From Vibrio viridaestus (lineage in GTDB: Bacteria > Pseudomonadota > Gammaproteobacteria > Enterobacterales > Vibrionaceae), in assembly GCF_003856525.1 (NCBI RefSeq), contig NZ_RJVQ01000003.1:558001-622000 (forward strand): a stretch of DNA of 64,000 bases, in the 5' to 3' direction. A model generated the notes under the pieces. The model was given only the letters and a program-made list of their open reading frames with translations. It had not been told where the DNA came from and searched no databases. Positions 52,547-60,760 of this stretch are shown here, in pieces. Numbering within the stretch: the first letter of the stretch is position 1; the number at the start of each line of letters is the position of its first letter. The position numbers and the translations under genes are program-made.

Positions 52547-53521
52547 CTATTTCGATTTAAAACTTTCCAGTATAACGGCGAGAATGATGATGACCCCTTT
52601 TACAACTTGTTGATGATAACCAGATATGTTCATCAAGTTCATTAGATTTGAAATGACGCAAAGGATTAACACACCAATAATGGTATTGATAACGTTACCT
52701 CTACCGCCAGCAAGACTCGCACCACCCACGACGACTGCAGCAATAGCGTCCAATTCAAATCCTAGGCCTAATACTGGAGATCCGACGCCCGTGCGAGTGG
52801 CAGCTATCACTCCGGCGATACCGCAAGCCATTCCGCTAATCGCGTAAACCGCAAATTTGAACCGTTCAACTCGAATCCCCGCGAAGCGCGTTGCCGTTTC
52901 ATTGGAACCAATGGATATCACTAATCGGCCAAAAGACGTTTTCTTATAAACAAAATGAGCCAGGATACCAAAAGCCAAGAATACGTAGACGGGAAGCGGC
53001 ACTCCCAAAAAGTACCCGGAGCCAAAATTGACAAAGGACATATCGTCAATAAACACTGGCTGCCCTTTAGAAACGATCATCGACAATCCGCGAGCCACAG
53101 TCATCATGGCCAAAGTAGCAATAAATGGGGCAATCTTAAAATACGCGACAAGTCCACCGCCAACACAACCCACTAATGTTGCAGTGATAACTCCGGTAAA
53201 TATCGCCATCCAAAGACCGACTTCAGGAATCATCAAAGCGACGACGACAGAAACCAAAGCCATAATAGAGCCAACAGAAAGATCGATACCGCCAGTTAGA
53301 ATAACGTAAAGCATGCCGAGGGAAATAAGTCCAAGAGGAACACTTTGTCTTAGGACGTTGGTAATATTATCAGCGCTGTAAAATTTATCAGAAAGTACAG
53401 CAGCAGCAATTAACATTACGATAAAAACAACGATAGTTGAGTTATCGGCAAGAAATAGGAGAGATTTTTTCCAGGACGGTGTCGTATCTTGCATCGTTTG
53501 AGCTTGAGTAATAGTAGTCAT
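52547..53521 (-). CDS. Sugar ABC transporter permease (RbsC type)
   Basis: The 324-residue inner-membrane protein has about eight to ten helices. It has the RbsC/branched-chain-type motifs 'GLISLGMLYVILTGGIDLSV', then G-S, 'GYFLGVPLPVYVFLAFGILA', 'GSNETATRFAGIRVERFKF' and 'AIAAVVVGGASLAGGRGNVI' (EAA-like loop). It forms the membrane path of a pentose-type ABC importer with the adjacent ATPase and binding protein. The ATPase gene lies ten bases upstream. The substrate is not certain; neighbouring genes suggest a pentose such as D-lyxose or D-xylulose. Confidence 0.92.
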   Translation of the reverse strand: MTTITQAQTMQDTTPSWKKSLLFLADNSTIVVFIVMLIAAAVLSDKFYSADNITNVLRQSVPLGLISLGMLYVILTGGIDLSVGSIMALVSVVVALMIPEVGLWMAIFTGVITATLVGCVGGGLVAYFKIAPFIATLAMMTVARGLSMIVSKGQPVFIDDMSFVNFGSGYFLGVPLPVYVFLAFGILAHFVYKKTSFGRLVISIGSNETATRFAGIRVERFKFAVYAISGMACGIAGVIAATRTGVGSPVLGLGFELDAIAAVVVGGASLAGGRGNVINTIIGVLILCVISNLMNLMNISGYHQQVVKGVIIILAVILESFKSK

Positions 53522-53531
53522 ATTTATTTCC

Positions 53532-55025
53532 TCAATGTGAACGTTTTGGAATTGAAAGGTGCATGATATTTTCTTCTGTCATCTGGTCGCCGATGAGTTC
53601 CCCTGTCATCTGTCCTTCACTCATAGTGTAAGTCCGGTGACATAAGCCTATGATTTCAGGCAGTTCAGAAGAAATCACAATCATGGCGTAACCCATAGCA
53701 GTAAGATCTTGAATAACGTTATATATTTCCGCTTTTGCTCCTACATCAACTCCCCTCGTTGGTTCATCAAGAATCAAGACATCACAATTTGTATTAAGCC
53801 ATTTAGCAATAACCACTTTCTGCTGGTTACCCCCACTTAAACCAGAAATGGGCTGTTCGATGGATCCGAGCTTAATATGCAGACTTCTTTTTAAGCGTTC
53901 GGATATACTGACTTCATCTGAGTGGTTAATGACACCAAATCTAGAGGATCCTTTTAGATTTGATAACGTGATATTTTCACGAATAGGACGACTTAAAATT
54001 GCACCTTGTTCTTTGCGACTTTCTGGAATCATTCCTATCCCCTGACGCATCGCATCCGCAGGATGTTTTATCTCAAGAGGCTGGCCGAATTTTTTAATGG
54101 TCCCGCTCGCCATTTTATCGATACCAAATAGGCAACGCGCTATTTCTGTTCGTCCTGATCCGACCAAGCCAGCTAATCCTACTATCTCGCCTTTTTTAAC
54201 GTAAAGGTTTACATCCTTGAGGAAATTTTTGGTACTAAGATTTTCTATTTCTAATACAACCTGGTCAGTCGGTTCACTTTTTTCAGGGAAAAGACCGCCG
54301 AATTCACGTCCAACCATGTTGGTTATAATATCGTTCTCTGTACATGTCGCTGGATCAAGATCCGTGATTGTTTCTCCATCCTTAATTACGGTAATCGCAT
54401 CGCACAAACGAAATATCTCTTCCAAACGGTGTGATATATAAATGATTGAGACACCCTTATCGCGAAATTCACGTAATTTGGTAAAAAGAATATCGATTTC
54501 TCTGTCAGACAAAACGGCGGTAGGTTCGTCAAGAATTAGAACGTTTACATTTCTCGATAAGCATTTGGCTATCTCGACCATTTGCTGATACGCAACACTT
54601 AGGCGGCCAACTTTTTCTCTGGGATCAATATCAAAGCCCAGTTGGTCCAACGCTTCTTTTGCTTTTTCATTCAGTTTCTTTTCGCTGATAAAGGCTGACC
54701 CAAAGCCTAGATCATTAAGAAAAATATTCTCCGCAACGGTGAGATCGGGTGAAAGAGCGAGTTCTTGATGTATGATACCAACCCCACCGGCTTGGCTTTC
54801 TTTAGGGTTAGTGAAATTCACAACCTTGTCATTTACTAATATTTCTCCCGCATCTTTGTGATAAATACCAGAGATCACTTTCATTAAAGTCGATTTTCCT
54901 GCTCCATTTTCGCCAACGAGAGCATGAATTGATGCTTTCTTTACTTTCAAATCGACATGTTTGAGCGCGTGTACGCCACCAAAACTCTTTTTGATCCCTT
55001 TCATGCATACTGCTAGTTCAGACAT
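53532..55025 (-). CDS. Sugar ABC transporter ATPase, two nucleotide domains (RbsA type)
   Basis: The 497-residue protein has two ABC domains. The first has 'VGENGAGKSTLMKVISGIY', 'LSVAYQQMVEIAKCLSRNV' and 'ILDEPTAVLSDREIDILF'. The second has the weaker Walker A 'AGLVGSGRTEIARCLFGI' and the ABC signature 'ISGLSGGNQQKVVIAKWL'. This is the RbsA/MglA/XylG layout for monosaccharide import. The start at 55025 has GAGG seven bases before it; a GTG 12 bases earlier is unlikely. It is cotranscribed with the permease gene. Confidence 0.93.
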   Translation of the reverse strand: MSELAVCMKGIKKSFGGVHALKHVDLKVKKASIHALVGENGAGKSTLMKVISGIYHKDAGEILVNDKVVNFTNPKESQAGGVGIIHQELALSPDLTVAENIFLNDLGFGSAFISEKKLNEKAKEALDQLGFDIDPREKVGRLSVAYQQMVEIAKCLSRNVNVLILDEPTAVLSDREIDILFTKLREFRDKGVSIIYISHRLEEIFRLCDAITVIKDGETITDLDPATCTENDIITNMVGREFGGLFPEKSEPTDQVVLEIENLSTKNFLKDVNLYVKKGEIVGLAGLVGSGRTEIARCLFGIDKMASGTIKKFGQPLEIKHPADAMRQGIGMIPESRKEQGAILSRPIRENITLSNLKGSSRFGVINHSDEVSISERLKRSLHIKLGSIEQPISGLSGGNQQKVVIAKWLNTNCDVLILDEPTRGVDVGAKAEIYNVIQDLTAMGYAMIVISSELPEIIGLCHRTYTMSEGQMTGELIGDQMTEENIMHLSIPKRSH

Positions 55026-55045
55026 GATATACCTCACTGAATAAT

Positions 55046-55069
55046 GCTCTCCGCTTTATAGCGGAGAGC
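55046..55069 (-). repeat. Hairpin between the binding-protein and ATPase genes
   Basis: GCTCTCCGC and GCGGAGAGC form a perfect 9-base stem with a 6-base loop. No T run follows on the minus strand. Such hairpins often protect the binding-protein mRNA so that it is made in excess. Confidence 0.65.
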
Positions 55070-55080
55070 GATATGTTGGT

Positions 55081-56034
55081 TTAGTAAAGAGATTTCGGAT
55101 CGTAAACAGTTTTTGCGTTATCTTTGGTAATCAAAATTGGATCAATGTAGACATAGTCTGGGTAATCTTTCTGCCCATTATTGTAGTTACCCACAATATC
55201 CAGCACGGTCTTTGTTAGCGCATTAGGATTGTTTGATGCTGTTGCCTGTAACTCGCCACGCATTACAGCTTCTATCCCTTTTTTATATCCGTCGTGAGCG
55301 TAAACTTTTACCTGATCGAGTTTGTTCGCAGCTCTCAGCGCGCGAATAGCGCCAAGCGCCATATCATCCATTTCCGAATAGATGCAGTTCATATCTTCAT
55401 TAGCCACAATTAAATCTTCCATGGCTTTTAGGCCACCTTGTTGGTCCCAGTTACCCCACCCTTGGCTTAAAACAGTTAGGTTGGTATGGTTGTATTTTCT
55501 CAGTTCCGCTTCCATTACCCCTCTGACGAAGTTAGTTCGACGCGCCTCACCAACCAGATTGCCCTGATTTCCCGAGATAATGACGCATTTCATAGGTTTA
55601 TCACCGAACTGATCGACAGCATATTCGCCAATTTTTATGTTATTGACGGCATTGTTTGCCTGAACGCGTGTCACTACTGGTGCATCCAACGAAATATCGC
55701 TATCTAAAATGAATGTTGGTACACCTCTTTTTTTCGCCATTTCAGCAATACGGATACCAGCGGCAGGATCCTGTGGATTGAGTATTAGATAATCAATCCC
55801 TTGAGATAGCATATCTTCAACGTCAGAGATTTGTTTCGCCATGTCACCTCGAGCATCGGTTTCAATCAGATCAAACCCTTTTTCTTTTGCGTGGATTTTC
55901 ATGTATTCAGTCAAGCCATTAAAAAATGCCCCGTTAAGAGTACGATTTGAGAAACCAACCTTTAATGCATCATCAGCAAATGTAGGGGCTGATACTGCGA
56001 GTCCTATTAATGTGGTAAGTAATAGTTTTTTCAT
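55081..56034 (-). CDS. Periplasmic sugar-binding protein (RbsB type)
   Basis: The 317-residue protein has a signal peptide ('MKKLLLTTLIGLAVSAPTFA'). It is followed by the type I periplasmic-binding fold: 'LKVGFSNRTLNGAFFNGLTE', 'GIDYLILNPQDPAAGIRIAE', 'CIYSEMDDMALGAIRALRAA' and 'VYAHDGYKKGIEAVMRGELQ'. It delivers a monosaccharide to the downstream ATPase/permease pair. AGAGG precedes the ATG. It is the first gene of the minus-strand operon and its promoter lies in the 224-base gap to the LacI gene. The sugar is likely a pentose by context. Confidence 0.92.
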   Translation of the reverse strand: MKKLLLTTLIGLAVSAPTFADDALKVGFSNRTLNGAFFNGLTEYMKIHAKEKGFDLIETDARGDMAKQISDVEDMLSQGIDYLILNPQDPAAGIRIAEMAKKRGVPTFILDSDISLDAPVVTRVQANNAVNNIKIGEYAVDQFGDKPMKCVIISGNQGNLVGEARRTNFVRGVMEAELRKYNHTNLTVLSQGWGNWDQQGGLKAMEDLIVANEDMNCIYSEMDDMALGAIRALRAANKLDQVKVYAHDGYKKGIEAVMRGELQATASNNPNALTKTVLDIVGNYNNGQKDYPDYVYIDPILITKDNAKTVYDPKSLY

Positions 56035-56071
56035 GAGTTACCTCTTGTTTGTAGGGTTTTGTTGTTATAAA

Positions 56072-56085
56072 TGTTATCGTTACCA
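56072..56085. promoter_or_regulatory. LacI-type operator-like site upstream of the binding-protein gene
   Basis: TGTTATCGTTACCA is centred on CG with mirrored half-sites (5 of 7 symmetric positions), like GalR/LacI operators. It is 38 bases before the binding-protein ATG, where the divergent LacI-family regulator could act. Confidence 0.5.
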
Positions 56086-56176
56086 TTGTTTTATGTTAGA
56101 AGAATATATACCTAGCACGTATTTTTATGTGATCATTCTCTCGTGAGAGTTAAAATCCGATATTTTTGTGTTTTAT

Positions 56177-56192
56177 TGTGTCTTTTATCACA
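56177..56192. promoter_or_regulatory. CRP-site-like sequence
   Basis: TGTGT-N6-TCACA differs from the cAMP-CRP consensus TGTGA-N6-TCACA at one base, with further flanking symmetry. It lies between the divergent sugar operon and its regulator, so carbon catabolite control of one or both is likely. Confidence 0.7.
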
Positions 56193-56220
56193 CAAAACAT
56201 GGTATAAACTCTAAATATCT

Positions 56221-56235
56221 ATGACAAATTGTCAT
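56221..56235. promoter_or_regulatory. Perfect palindrome before the LacI-family gene
   Basis: ATGACAA-A-TTGTCAT is an exact 7+7 inverted repeat lying 24-38 bases before the regulator's ATG. It may be the operator used for self-regulation or the target of another factor. Confidence 0.45.
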
Positions 56236-56258
56236 TAATTCATATGGGATATATCATC

Positions 56259-57251
56259 ATGGCGAAGAAACGCGTTACGTTATCTGATGTGGCAGAACAG
56301 ACCAATTTAAGTGCGATTACAATATCCCGTGCATTTTCCGACCCTGAAAAGGTAAAACCTGATACGCTGGCATTAATTCAGGAAGTCGCAAATAGACTTG
56401 GTTATTCTCCCAATCGGGCAGCACGCGCATTAAAAAGTAATCACACCAAAACGATAGGTATCGTTAACCCAAATATGAGTAATCCATTTTTCGGTGAGAT
56501 CACTCGTGAGATGGTGATGAGATGCCAAAAGCAAGGGTACGATGCACTAATATTTGATTCTTACGAATTGGAAGAGTTTGAAAATAAAGCCATTCATAAT
56601 CTAATTGGATACTCTGTCGATGGCATCATTATTTCTACCATCTCAGCAGATCTTGGCTACAACCCGAAATACATCCCAGAACTTGAAGACAATGGCATTC
56701 CATTTGTTCTTCTGGACCGCGAATTAGAAGGTGGATACACGGGCATTTATATTGATAACATGGATAGTGGTTATCAGCTGGGTCAGTATATCGCTCACAA
56801 ACATGCGAAGAGTGAAAAAATAGACATTATCGGCGCTTCTGAAATATCAAAGGTATCCAACAACCGAATTGCAGGCTTTCGTGCAGCCCTTTACAACCAT
56901 AGTATTACTATTCATCACGCTGACTTTAATATGAACTTAGCATACGAGAAAACACTCTCCTTGCTTAGAGAAAATAAGAGTGGCCGTATTTTGGTAGGTT
57001 TGAATAACCAGATTACTCTTGGCATCATTAGAGCGATTATTGAGTCAGGATTAAGACCGCAAGTTGATGTTCAGGTCTACAGTATTGATGAAATTCCATA
57101 CTCTGAAGTCTACGGACTATCCATCCCGTGTATTACGCACAACTTAAAAGAAATCGCATTCCAAGCGGTGAATTCAATTATTCGGCTTATTAATGGTGAA
57201 CAGCTTAATGACAATAAAGTGGTTATTCGAGGTAGTCTGAAGGCGAACTAA
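56259..57251 (+). CDS. LacI-family transcriptional regulator of the sugar operon
   Basis: The 330-residue protein has an N-terminal LacI helix-turn-helix ('TLSDVAEQTNLSAITISRAF'), the hinge region ('RLGYSPNRAARALKSNHTK'), and a periplasmic-binding-type ligand domain. It is divergent from the binding protein-ATPase-permease-kinase-isomerase operon and most likely represses it until the sugar is present. The ATG at 56259 is preferred, as it begins the conserved domain and has GGGAT upstream; earlier starts lack a ribosome site. The ligand is unknown but probably a pentose. Confidence 0.91.
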   Translation: MAKKRVTLSDVAEQTNLSAITISRAFSDPEKVKPDTLALIQEVANRLGYSPNRAARALKSNHTKTIGIVNPNMSNPFFGEITREMVMRCQKQGYDALIFDSYELEEFENKAIHNLIGYSVDGIIISTISADLGYNPKYIPELEDNGIPFVLLDRELEGGYTGIYIDNMDSGYQLGQYIAHKHAKSEKIDIIGASEISKVSNNRIAGFRAALYNHSITIHHADFNMNLAYEKTLSLLRENKSGRILVGLNNQITLGIIRAIIESGLRPQVDVQVYSIDEIPYSEVYGLSIPCITHNLKEIAFQAVNSIIRLINGEQLNDNKVVIRGSLKAN

Positions 57252-57335
57252 TATTAATGTTACTTACCATAAAAAATGGTATATCAATCATTTAATTATG
57301 GTAAATAACATACAAAATATTAGTGAGACATGAAT

Positions 57336-57866
57336 TTAAAGCATGGTCAATGCGAGCTTGGCCAGATTATACGCATCGACATATCCTGAATGTTGTCTGC
57401 CTTCCCATTCAATATTGATGCTTTCTTGTGCTTGTTTATGGCCAATACGTTTATCTTTAAGTCGATGTTGGATACGGAATAGAGTCGATAGATTGATAAA
57501 TTCAACGAAAGGGAAACGAATGTTTTTTTCAGCACATTCTTTGCGTAGAATTAGATCATCTCTCCCCCAAGCAGCATATATTTTATTGGTGCCACCAAAG
57601 TTCTTTATCATACTTTGAATAACTTCATCCAACGGGCGGCCCTGCTTCTCTATCTTGCGCGGTGTAATACCCGTCAGTTCAACGCAAAATTTAGATACCT
57701 GATCATGTTCAGGAGTAACATAGTATTGTGCTCGCTTTACTATTTTTTGTTGCACTAGGTCGATTTCAGCAAGTCCAATTTCAATAATTTCACCTGTGGT
57801 ACCGACGCCACCTTCGTTCCAACAACACATTTCCAAATCGAAACAGACCACTCGGTTATGGTTCAT
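57336..57866 (-). CDS. DEDD-type 3'-5' exonuclease
   Basis: The 176-residue protein has the exonuclease I motif 'VVCFDLEMCCWNEGG' (Asp-x-Glu), exonuclease II in 'WGRDDLILRKECAEKN' and the last motif 'GRQHSGYVDAYNLAKLAL' with His and Asp. It belongs to the DnaQ-like DEDDh group (ERI-1/KapD-like) that trims RNA or DNA 3' ends. The ATG at 57866 has AAGG upstream; a GTG four codons earlier is less likely. It is a single gene on the minus strand. The substrate is unknown. Confidence 0.82.
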   Translation of the reverse strand: MNHNRVVCFDLEMCCWNEGGVGTTGEIIEIGLAEIDLVQQKIVKRAQYYVTPEHDQVSKFCVELTGITPRKIEKQGRPLDEVIQSMIKNFGGTNKIYAAWGRDDLILRKECAEKNIRFPFVEFINLSTLFRIQHRLKDKRIGHKQAQESINIEWEGRQHSGYVDAYNLAKLALTML

Positions 57867-58193
57867 GAGTCTTAGCACCTTAAGATATTCAGTAAAATTA
57901 CAAAGCCGCTAATCATAACTGATCGGGAGTAAAAATCGAATCCTAAAGGGAGTTTCAACAGTGTTATCATGTGAAATTGTCATCTGAACGCAAAACCTTA
58001 TGCAAAAATGTATAAAAGATAATCTATTGATCCGTTTATCCGAAATTTAAGCCTTCTCAGAGTCTTTGTTTTAGTTGACTTGTGTTAGTATTCTCACAAT
58101 TTAGTTAATGTTTATTCTACGTACTGCATAGGATAATCCCTGTGTAGCTGTTAATCGCAACGCGGTCTAACGCCTACTTATAGAGATCTCATT
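57867..58193. other. 327-base gap between exonuclease and DUF2760 genes
   Basis: No gene is seen. It must hold the divergent promoters for the exonuclease gene and the DUF2760-Hsp70 module. I see no good sigma-32 heat-shock promoter, CRP site or terminator by eye. Confidence 0.5.
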
Positions 58194-58826
58194 ATGAATT
58201 TCGATTTACAACTCATTCCAACCACATTTGACATGTTGCATGCGGGTCTTGCTGCAACAAGCGTCGTTTTACTAGTAGTTGCCATTGCGAAAAAAGGCAA
58301 AACAACTGAAAAAGTCATTGAAAAGCCGATTGAGAAAATCGTTGAAGTTGAAGTGCCTGTAGAAAAAATTGTCGAAGTCGAGAAAGTCGTCGAAGTCGAA
58401 AAAGTCGTCGAGAAAGTCGTCGAAGTTGAATCCAATGTCTCTTCTGCCCCAACAGATTCTGCATTACAACTCTTATCCATCTTGCAAAAAGAAGCACGTT
58501 TAGTCGACTTTTTCCATGAGGACGTCACTGCATTTTCTGACGAAGAAGTTGGCGCAGCTGCTCGTGTTATTCACTCTGGTGGTGCGAAGGTCTTAAAAGA
58601 CTACATTACTTTAACGCCTATCGTTCAGCAGGATGAAGAAACCAGCTTTACGGTACCAGAAGGCTTTAACTCTCAAGAGATAAGACTGAGTGGTAACGTC
58701 ATCGGCTCTGCCCCATTTACTGGAACGTTAATTCACAAAGGATGGAAAGCAGCGGACATCCAATTGCCAAAAACAGCAAAAGAGTTCGATTCAAGCATTA
58801 TCGCACCTGCTGAGGTAGAGCTTTAA
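58194..58826 (+). CDS. DUF2760 protein with N-terminal membrane helix and KVVEVE repeats
   Basis: The 210-residue protein has one membrane helix ('AGLAATSVVLLVVAIAKK', about 17-34). A low-complexity stretch of alternating E-K-V-V/E-V-E units follows (about 38-78), then a conserved C-terminal domain ('SALQLLSILQKEARLVDFFH', 'GAPFTGTLIHKGWKAADI'-like region, 'PKTAKEFDSSIIAPAEVEL'), characteristic of DUF2760. The repeats probably make a stiff helical stalk that holds the domain off the membrane. Its stop codon overlaps the first Hsp70 ATG by one base (TAATG), implying tight coupling. Function is unknown. Confidence 0.82.
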   Translation: MNFDLQLIPTTFDMLHAGLAATSVVLLVVAIAKKGKTTEKVIEKPIEKIVEVEVPVEKIVEVEKVVEVEKVVEKVVEVESNVSSAPTDSALQLLSILQKEARLVDFFHEDVTAFSDEEVGAAARVIHSGGAKVLKDYITLTPIVQQDEETSFTVPEGFNSQEIRLSGNVIGSAPFTGTLIHKGWKAADIQLPKTAKEFDSSIIAPAEVEL

Positions 58827-60685
58827 TGGAGAATCAAGCACGTTATAGCATAGGCATCGACTTGGGCACGACACACTGTGTTATGTCATATGTTGATACA
58901 CAAGATGAATCGACAAAAGTACAAGTCTTTCCGATAGCTCAAATGACAGCGCCGGGAACAATTGAACGTCTTGCACAACTCGGTTCTTTTGTTTACCAAC
59001 CCCATGAACATGAGATGAGCAGCTCTTCACGCACTCTCCCATGGACAGCTGAGCCTAAAGCACTTGTAGGTGCAATAGCTCGAAATCTAGGTAGTAAAAC
59101 ACCAATTCGCTTGGTTAGCAGTGCAAAATCCTGGCTATGCCATGGCGGTATAAACCGAAGAGAAGCCTTCCTTCCAGCAGGTAGCCCTGAAGAGATCGAA
59201 AAAATATCCCCCTTACGGGCAACTGAACTTTATCTGGCACATCTCTGTGACGCATGGAATCATCAGTTTTCTCAATTTCCTATTCAGGAACAAGATGTTA
59301 CTGTGACCATTCCGGCATCATTTGACCCAGCAGCTCGTGAATTAACAGCTGAAGCCGCAAGAAATATCGGTTTAACACAGCTAACGTTGCTAGAAGAGCC
59401 GCAGGCAGCTCTGTATAGCTGGATAGACCAAAATCAGGAAACATGGCGTGATACTCTTGAGGTCGGTGATACTGTACTTGTGGTTGATATCGGTGGTGGT
59501 ACTACAGACTTATCATTGGTTGAAGTATCAGAAAATGATGGTAATTTGGCTCTCGAACGTATTGCCGTTGGGGAACATATTCTTCTCGGTGGCGATAATA
59601 TGGATTTGGCACTCGCCTATCGTTTGAAGATGAAATTATCTCAGGAAGGCAAAGAACTACAAAACTGGCAAATTCAGGCAATGACTCACGCGTGCCGTGA
59701 TGCAAAAGAAAAACTGCTTACTACTAATGATGTTATTTCGGTTCCGGTTGTTGTACCAAGCCGTGGTTCTAAGCTGCTTGGAGCGACACTCAAGGCAGAA
59801 TTAACCAAAGACGATGTTTTGCAGACTTTAGTTGAAGGCTTCTTTCCACAGATTCCTGTCGAAGAACAACCAATTCAACGGACTCGCGGTGCATTGACCC
59901 AAATCGGTCTTCCTTACGCTCAAGATCCTGCAATCACTAAGCACATCGCAGCGTTCTTATGTAAGCATGGAAATAGCGCAGAACAAGATTCAATGCCCTT
60001 TGGCGGCATTCCAGGCATGAGTCAATCTCCAGACTTCATAAAGCCAACCGCGCTGCTTCTAAATGGTGGTGTTCTTAAATCCGACGTACTGACAAAAAGG
60101 CTGGTTGATACGATAAACCATTGGCTGACCACAGCAGGCTCATCACCAGTCAAGATGCTACAGGGTAACGATTTGGATTTGGCTGTTGCAGAGGGTGCGT
60201 CTTACTACGGTAATATCCGTCATGGTAACGGCGTCCGAATCCGAGGTGGTCTAGCAAGTTCCTACTATGTTGGGATCGAAAGTGCTCTTCCTGCTATACC
60301 AGGTTTTGCCCCACCCGTTGAAGCAATTTGTGTTGCCCCGTTTGGTATGGAAGAAGGCACCTCAGTAAATATTGACGCTCAGGAATTTGGTTTGGTCATT
60401 GGCCAACCTGTACATTTTCAGTTCTTTGGTTCAACCGTTCGTAAAGAAGATGGAGCGGGTGTTCGTCTGGAACAATGGGCCGATAGTGAGCTTCAGGAGC
60501 TACCAGAGATTCAAGTAACGTTGACAGCGGAGTCTGGTCGTCAAGTAGGCGAAGTGGTTCCAGTGACGCTTTCGAGCAAAGTAACTGAAATAGGCACATT
60601 ATACTTGGAAGCTGTCGCAACAGATAACGGACAAAAATGGCATGTCGAATTTGATGTACGCGAGCCATCTTCCGATACTATTTAG
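58826..60685 (+). CDS. Hsp70-family protein 1 of the DUF2760 module
   Basis: The 619-residue protein has the Hsp70/actin ATPase loops: 'YSIGIDLGTTHCVMSYVD' (phosphate 1), 'VVDIGGGTTDLSLVEVS' (phosphate 2) and 'ALLLNGGVLKSDVLTKRL' (adenosine), so the ATPase domain looks complete. The C-terminal part is short and beta-like, not a normal DnaK substrate lid. No DnaJ or GrpE gene is nearby. It may act as a specialised chaperone or ATP-switch with the membrane DUF2760 protein and the second Hsp70. Confidence 0.88.
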   Translation: MENQARYSIGIDLGTTHCVMSYVDTQDESTKVQVFPIAQMTAPGTIERLAQLGSFVYQPHEHEMSSSSRTLPWTAEPKALVGAIARNLGSKTPIRLVSSAKSWLCHGGINRREAFLPAGSPEEIEKISPLRATELYLAHLCDAWNHQFSQFPIQEQDVTVTIPASFDPAARELTAEAARNIGLTQLTLLEEPQAALYSWIDQNQETWRDTLEVGDTVLVVDIGGGTTDLSLVEVSENDGNLALERIAVGEHILLGGDNMDLALAYRLKMKLSQEGKELQNWQIQAMTHACRDAKEKLLTTNDVISVPVVVPSRGSKLLGATLKAELTKDDVLQTLVEGFFPQIPVEEQPIQRTRGALTQIGLPYAQDPAITKHIAAFLCKHGNSAEQDSMPFGGIPGMSQSPDFIKPTALLLNGGVLKSDVLTKRLVDTINHWLTTAGSSPVKMLQGNDLDLAVAEGASYYGNIRHGNGVRIRGGLASSYYVGIESALPAIPGFAPPVEAICVAPFGMEEGTSVNIDAQEFGLVIGQPVHFQFFGSTVRKEDGAGVRLEQWADSELQELPEIQVTLTAESGRQVGEVVPVTLSSKVTEIGTLYLEAVATDNGQKWHVEFDVREPSSDTI

Positions 60686-60695
60686 TTATTTATCT

Positions 60696-60717
60696 AACGG
60701 CACCTCAAGGTGCCGTT
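60696..60717 (+). terminator. Hairpin between the two Hsp70 genes
   Basis: AACGGCACC and GGTGCCGTT form a perfect 9-base stem with a 4-base loop, followed by TATTTTTT. It likely works as a partial terminator between the two Hsp70 genes. Confidence 0.75.
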
Positions 60718-60760
60718 TATTTTTTGATTCATTACAAACCAAATCACGTTGAGGTTGAAT

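Noticed and set aside
58305-58432. Possible CRISPR-like or satellite repeat array
   Set aside because: The repeat units are short and in frame with the DUF2760 stalk (K-V-V-E-V-E); there are no unique spacers.
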